From JBCCCJ01 sp039029315 (GTDB lineage Bacteria > Bacteroidota > Bacteroidia > J057): 64,000 bases of DNA. Of this stretch, positions 61,525 to 64,000 are shown piece by piece. A model generated the notes under the pieces. It ran no database searches. It was given only the letters and a program-made list of their open reading frames with translations, and was not told where the DNA came from. Position 1 is the first letter of the stretch, and the number at the start of each line of letters is the position of its first letter. The stretch is taken from assembly GCA_039029315.1 (NCBI GenBank), contig JBCCGK010000005.1, forward strand, positions 133,546 to 197,545, given 5' to 3'. The position numbers and the translations under genes were made by a program.

Positions 61525-63999
61525 CTACCTCCGAATGACAAGTCGGGAATGGATAATTTGCTGTGAACCCTCTATCTTCATCATGTAAACGCCTACGGGA
61601 TGTTGGTCCAGATCAATCACATAATCCCAATTTCCGCTTGTCACTAGCTCGGTTTTTGGAAGGATTTGTTGACCCAGGGCATTGTATACACTGATCTGTA
61701 TGGGGTGCCCAGAGTGATTCTCTCCTTGAAGGGTAAAACGACCTGTGGAAGGGTTAGGGAATACTTTCCAATTAATACCCAACATTTCTTCCATATGAGT
61801 CATAGCAAAATCGAATGGTTCTGAAATCTGGGAAGGGCAGGGGCCGTTGTTTACAATAACAGAATATGCACCTCCTCCATAATGACTAGCATCAATGGAT
61901 CGAGTAGTAACAGGTAGTAGGGTGCCATTTAGATACCATTCGTAGCTTGTCCCAACAGTAGAAGCTTGTAAAAAATTACTGTCAGCAAGTTGGGTGATTG
62001 TTGCAGCCATGGGATACCCCAATACTTGGATAGTTGTATCTGTTGGTTCGCTCGCACAACCTTCAGCAGAAAGGACATGAACTGTATAGGTTCCAGAAGA
62101 AATCACGGTAATAGAGGAACTGGAATCCCCTGTTGACCATGAATATCCAGCAAATCCACTCGGAGCAAAAATTTTGGTACTATCCCCTTCACAGATTATT
62201 GACTCTCCCAACAAAGACAAGAAGGGGGGATCTGGTTGATCGAAAACTGTAACCTGGAGTTCGGCACTTGAACTTTCGCAGCCAGAGGTATTGGTAACAA
62301 ACACACTGTAAATTCCTGAACTATTTACCATAATATTTGAGGAAGTTTCGCCAGTTGACCAAGAAAACATATTGACGGAGGCTTGAGCTAGAAGTTGGAC
62401 AGTTTCTCCTTCACAAAAACTCGTAGGGCCAGAAGCAATGATGGTAGGCATGGCAGGAGTCGACTCTACTATGACAGTCGTATCCTGAGCTGGACCCACA
62501 CATCCTTCTACACTGATTAAGGAAACAGAATAATTGCCTCCAGTATGAACAGTGATGCTTGAGGTTGAATCACCTGTAGACCAGGTATAGCCTGGAAATC
62601 CTGCGGGCGCAAAAAGACTCACACTATCACCATCGCAAATGCTTACTGGCCCGTTTGTACTGATCAGAGGGAGGGGAGGTGAGGAGCCAACCGAGACTGT
62701 GGCCATCGCAGGTGGACTCTCACATCCATCAGGAGAAACAACAGTAACAGAATAAATTCCAGCTTGATTTACTGTGATGCTCTGGGAGGAGGCTCCATTC
62801 GACCAATTATATCCACTGAACCCCGGTGGTGCAGAGAGGGTTACTGTTTCACCATCACATAAAGTTAGTGGACCACTTGTTGTAATACTGGGCTGTGAAG
62901 GAGCAATTCCAACCAAAATGGTTTGAGTAAAAGAATCTGTACACCCCCCTCTATTGGTAGTAAGATGTACCGTATATGTCCCAGGTGCAGGATAGGTATG
63001 AGTAAGATTGCCACTTGTGGTATAATCTGTAAGTCCATCCCCATTGATATCCCATTTAAAACTCGTATTGGCATCTATTCCTGAAGTAGTATTGACAAAG
63101 GAAACACTTGTATCAATACAACTGGTAATGAAGGAGAAAGCAGGCGATGGAACAACACAGCATCCAATACTTTGAGTAACGGTAATTGCAGGAAAGCTAT
63201 TGGGCCAATTGACATTATTGGATCTGATCCAATTAATGGAGGTATTAAAGCTTGAAGCCAACTGAGTACTTGTTCCAGATAGGACTGCTCCTGAATAGAA
63301 TCCGTTTTGGAGTTGATTGGTGAATCCTACAGCAGAAATTCCTTGTCCAAGTGTATTGGGAAGTAAAGATCTGTCCTCATTACTGGCTCCTTGAGCAGAG
63401 GTATACCATTGTCTTGAACTAAGACCTGTTAAAAAAGTGGGAGAAAAAACATTTCCTTGGAAGGCCAAAATTTGATCTCCCGATTCTCCAGGTGTATTGT
63501 CGAGGACATTCAAGTTCCCACACAGCCCTCCGTGGCTGACCTCCAAACCGGTAATTCCTCCATGATTGATGGAGACAATAGTCCCAGCCGTAAGGGCGGT
63601 ATCTGCTGTCCATATACAAGCCTCCTCTAAATAACCAGCATAGAATCGACTTCCTGACCACCCTTCATCTGTGAACCTGATTTGAGTTCCTGCCACAATA
63701 TTTTCTAAGAGCACAAACGCAAACCTTTCTTGATCATCTGTTTGGTAAGCAAGAAAACTTACACAACCATCCCCAAGCAGAGTGCCAGGCCAGGGTTCTG
63801 GATTGCTTGTAACTGTAAAGTTGGAGAAAGAAGAAGGCCATGCAATTCCTGAACTTTGAACCCAATTCATGGGATGGTTGATTTCGCGGCGGAGTTGGCT
63901 TTTGTTTCCCGCGGTGATGCACCCAATATATCGTCCATTGTTGAAATGAATGGATACTTCCAGGCCAAGAGCTGTATTGAGATTGGACAAGGTGCTGGG
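61525..63999 (-). CDS. T9SS cargo with repeated Ig-like/PKD modules, N-terminus cut by window edge
   Basis: At least 824 residues are encoded and the frame is open to the window's right edge, so the start and signal peptide are outside. A region with two copies of an INWxRSxxxxWPxSFxxxTVT motif comes first, one of them together with a segment (IRFTDEGWSGSRF) resembling domains in other Bacteroidota surface proteins. A PKD domain follows (SFKWDINGDGLTDY). Then come four repeats of about 73 residues (PxxxxSGPxxxCxGxxVxLxAPxGFxGYxWSTGxSxSSI) and a T9SS type A domain (VFPNPSTGRFTLQG, VGVYMMKIEGSQQI, ending RLVIRR). Adhesive or surface-display role inferred. Confidence 0.82.
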   Translation of the reverse strand, partial: PSTLSNLNTALGLEVSIHFNNGRYIGCITAGNKSQLRREINHPMNWVQSSGIAWPSSFSNFTVTSNPEPWPGTLLGDGCVSFLAYQTDDQERFAFVLLENIVAGTQIRFTDEGWSGSRFYAGYLEEACIWTADTALTAGTIVSINHGGITGLEVSHGGLCGNLNVLDNTPGESGDQILAFQGNVFSPTFLTGLSSRQWYTSAQGASNEDRSLLPNTLGQGISAVGFTNQLQNGFYSGAVLSGTSTQLASSFNTSINWIRSNNVNWPNSFPAITVTQSIGCCVVPSPAFSFITSCIDTSVSFVNTTSGIDANTSFKWDINGDGLTDYTTSGNLTHTYPAPGTYTVHLTTNRGGCTDSFTQTILVGIAPSQPSITTSGPLTLCDGETVTLSAPPGFSGYNWSNGASSQSITVNQAGIYSVTVVSPDGCESPPAMATVSVGSSPPLPLISTNGPVSICDGDSVSLFAPAGFPGYTWSTGDSTSSITVHTGGNYSVSLISVEGCVGPAQDTTVIVESTPAMPTIIASGPTSFCEGETVQLLAQASVNMFSWSTGETSSNIMVNSSGIYSVFVTNTSGCESSSAELQVTVFDQPDPPFLSLLGESIICEGDSTKIFAPSGFAGYSWSTGDSSSSITVISSGTYTVHVLSAEGCASEPTDTTIQVLGYPMAATITQLADSNFLQASTVGTSYEWYLNGTLLPVTTRSIDASHYGGGAYSVIVNNGPCPSQISEPFDFAMTHMEEMLGINWKVFPNPSTGRFTLQGENHSGHPIQISVYNALGQQILPKTELVTSGNWDYVIDLDQHPVGVYMMKIEGSQQIIHSRLVIRR

Positions 64000-64000
64000 G

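Noticed and set aside
1..64000. CRISPR array, prophage, integrated plasmid or large island
   Set aside because: No regularly spaced repeats, integrase, tRNA-adjacent duplication, phage or plasmid genes were seen. The single IS4 element is the only mobile sequence.

Overview
The window looks like a chromosomal segment of a Bacteroidota bacterium, most likely from the Saprospiria (Lewinella/Haliscomenobacter-like). The reasons are four large surface proteins with C-terminal type IX secretion (T9SS) sorting domains, a Bacteroidota-style ccmBCDEF operon with a very long CcmF, a LytS/LytTR pair with a propeller sensor, and several promoters of the Bacteroidota TTG-N19-TAnnTTTG type. No rRNA, tRNA or CRISPR array was seen. 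Base composition is moderate and even. The only clear mobile element is one IS4-family insertion sequence with a 9-bp target duplication.

Layout. 1-3.4 kb: tail of a PmoA-like (DUF6807) protein, then three tandem secreted or membrane DUF4190-like paralogs. 3.4-7.4 kb: an FMN-binding glutamate-synthase-domain protein, two tandem membrane J-domain proteins and a small HTH protein. 7.4-14.2 kb (minus strand): the cytochrome c maturation operon ccmB-C-D-E-F, preceded by a secreted START-like protein and an AraC-type regulator. 14.2-17.6 kb: pruA, with divergent rpiA and a Sua5-type threonylcarbamoyl-AMP synthase. 17.7-21.0 kb: a large lipase-domain protein with about 21 helical 11-residue repeats and an injection-cargo-like N-terminus, directly followed by a lipoprotein. 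This is the best candidate for an undescribed effector/immunity system. 21.3-22.6 kb: rpsP (with a repeat tail) and rimM. 22.7-28.8 kb: PPK2, a lone receiver protein, ogt, mtnA, msrB, a YCF48-like lipoprotein and a MORN/TonB-C protein. 29-38.2 kb: a DUF6909-like protein, a nucleoside hydrolase, a giant BNR/Calx-beta T9SS cargo and a TIGR03032-like protein. 38.3-42.5 kb: an FG-GAP/lamin-tail T9SS cargo with the IS4 element inserted upstream. 42.8-58.9 kb: mfd, a haem-motif T9SS protein, a LytS/LytTR two-component pair, recQ, and an lpdA-ABC exporter-SRPBCC operon. 59-64 kb: a PKD-plus-barrel outer membrane protein and the 3' part of another T9SS protein.

How the genes may work together. The Ccm operon could load haem on secreted c-type cytochromes, and the T9SS cargo at 46.6 kb carries a CxxCH motif of that kind. 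The lipase-repeat protein and the lipoprotein behind it have the arrangement of a toxin and its immunity protein. The rest is housekeeping (translation, DNA repair, redox, methionine and proline metabolism) mixed with surface proteins. Several promoter -7 boxes lie only 4-6 nt from the start codon (ccmB, ccmC), suggesting leaderless or near-leaderless mRNAs. Many genes end in strong hairpins without a U-tract.
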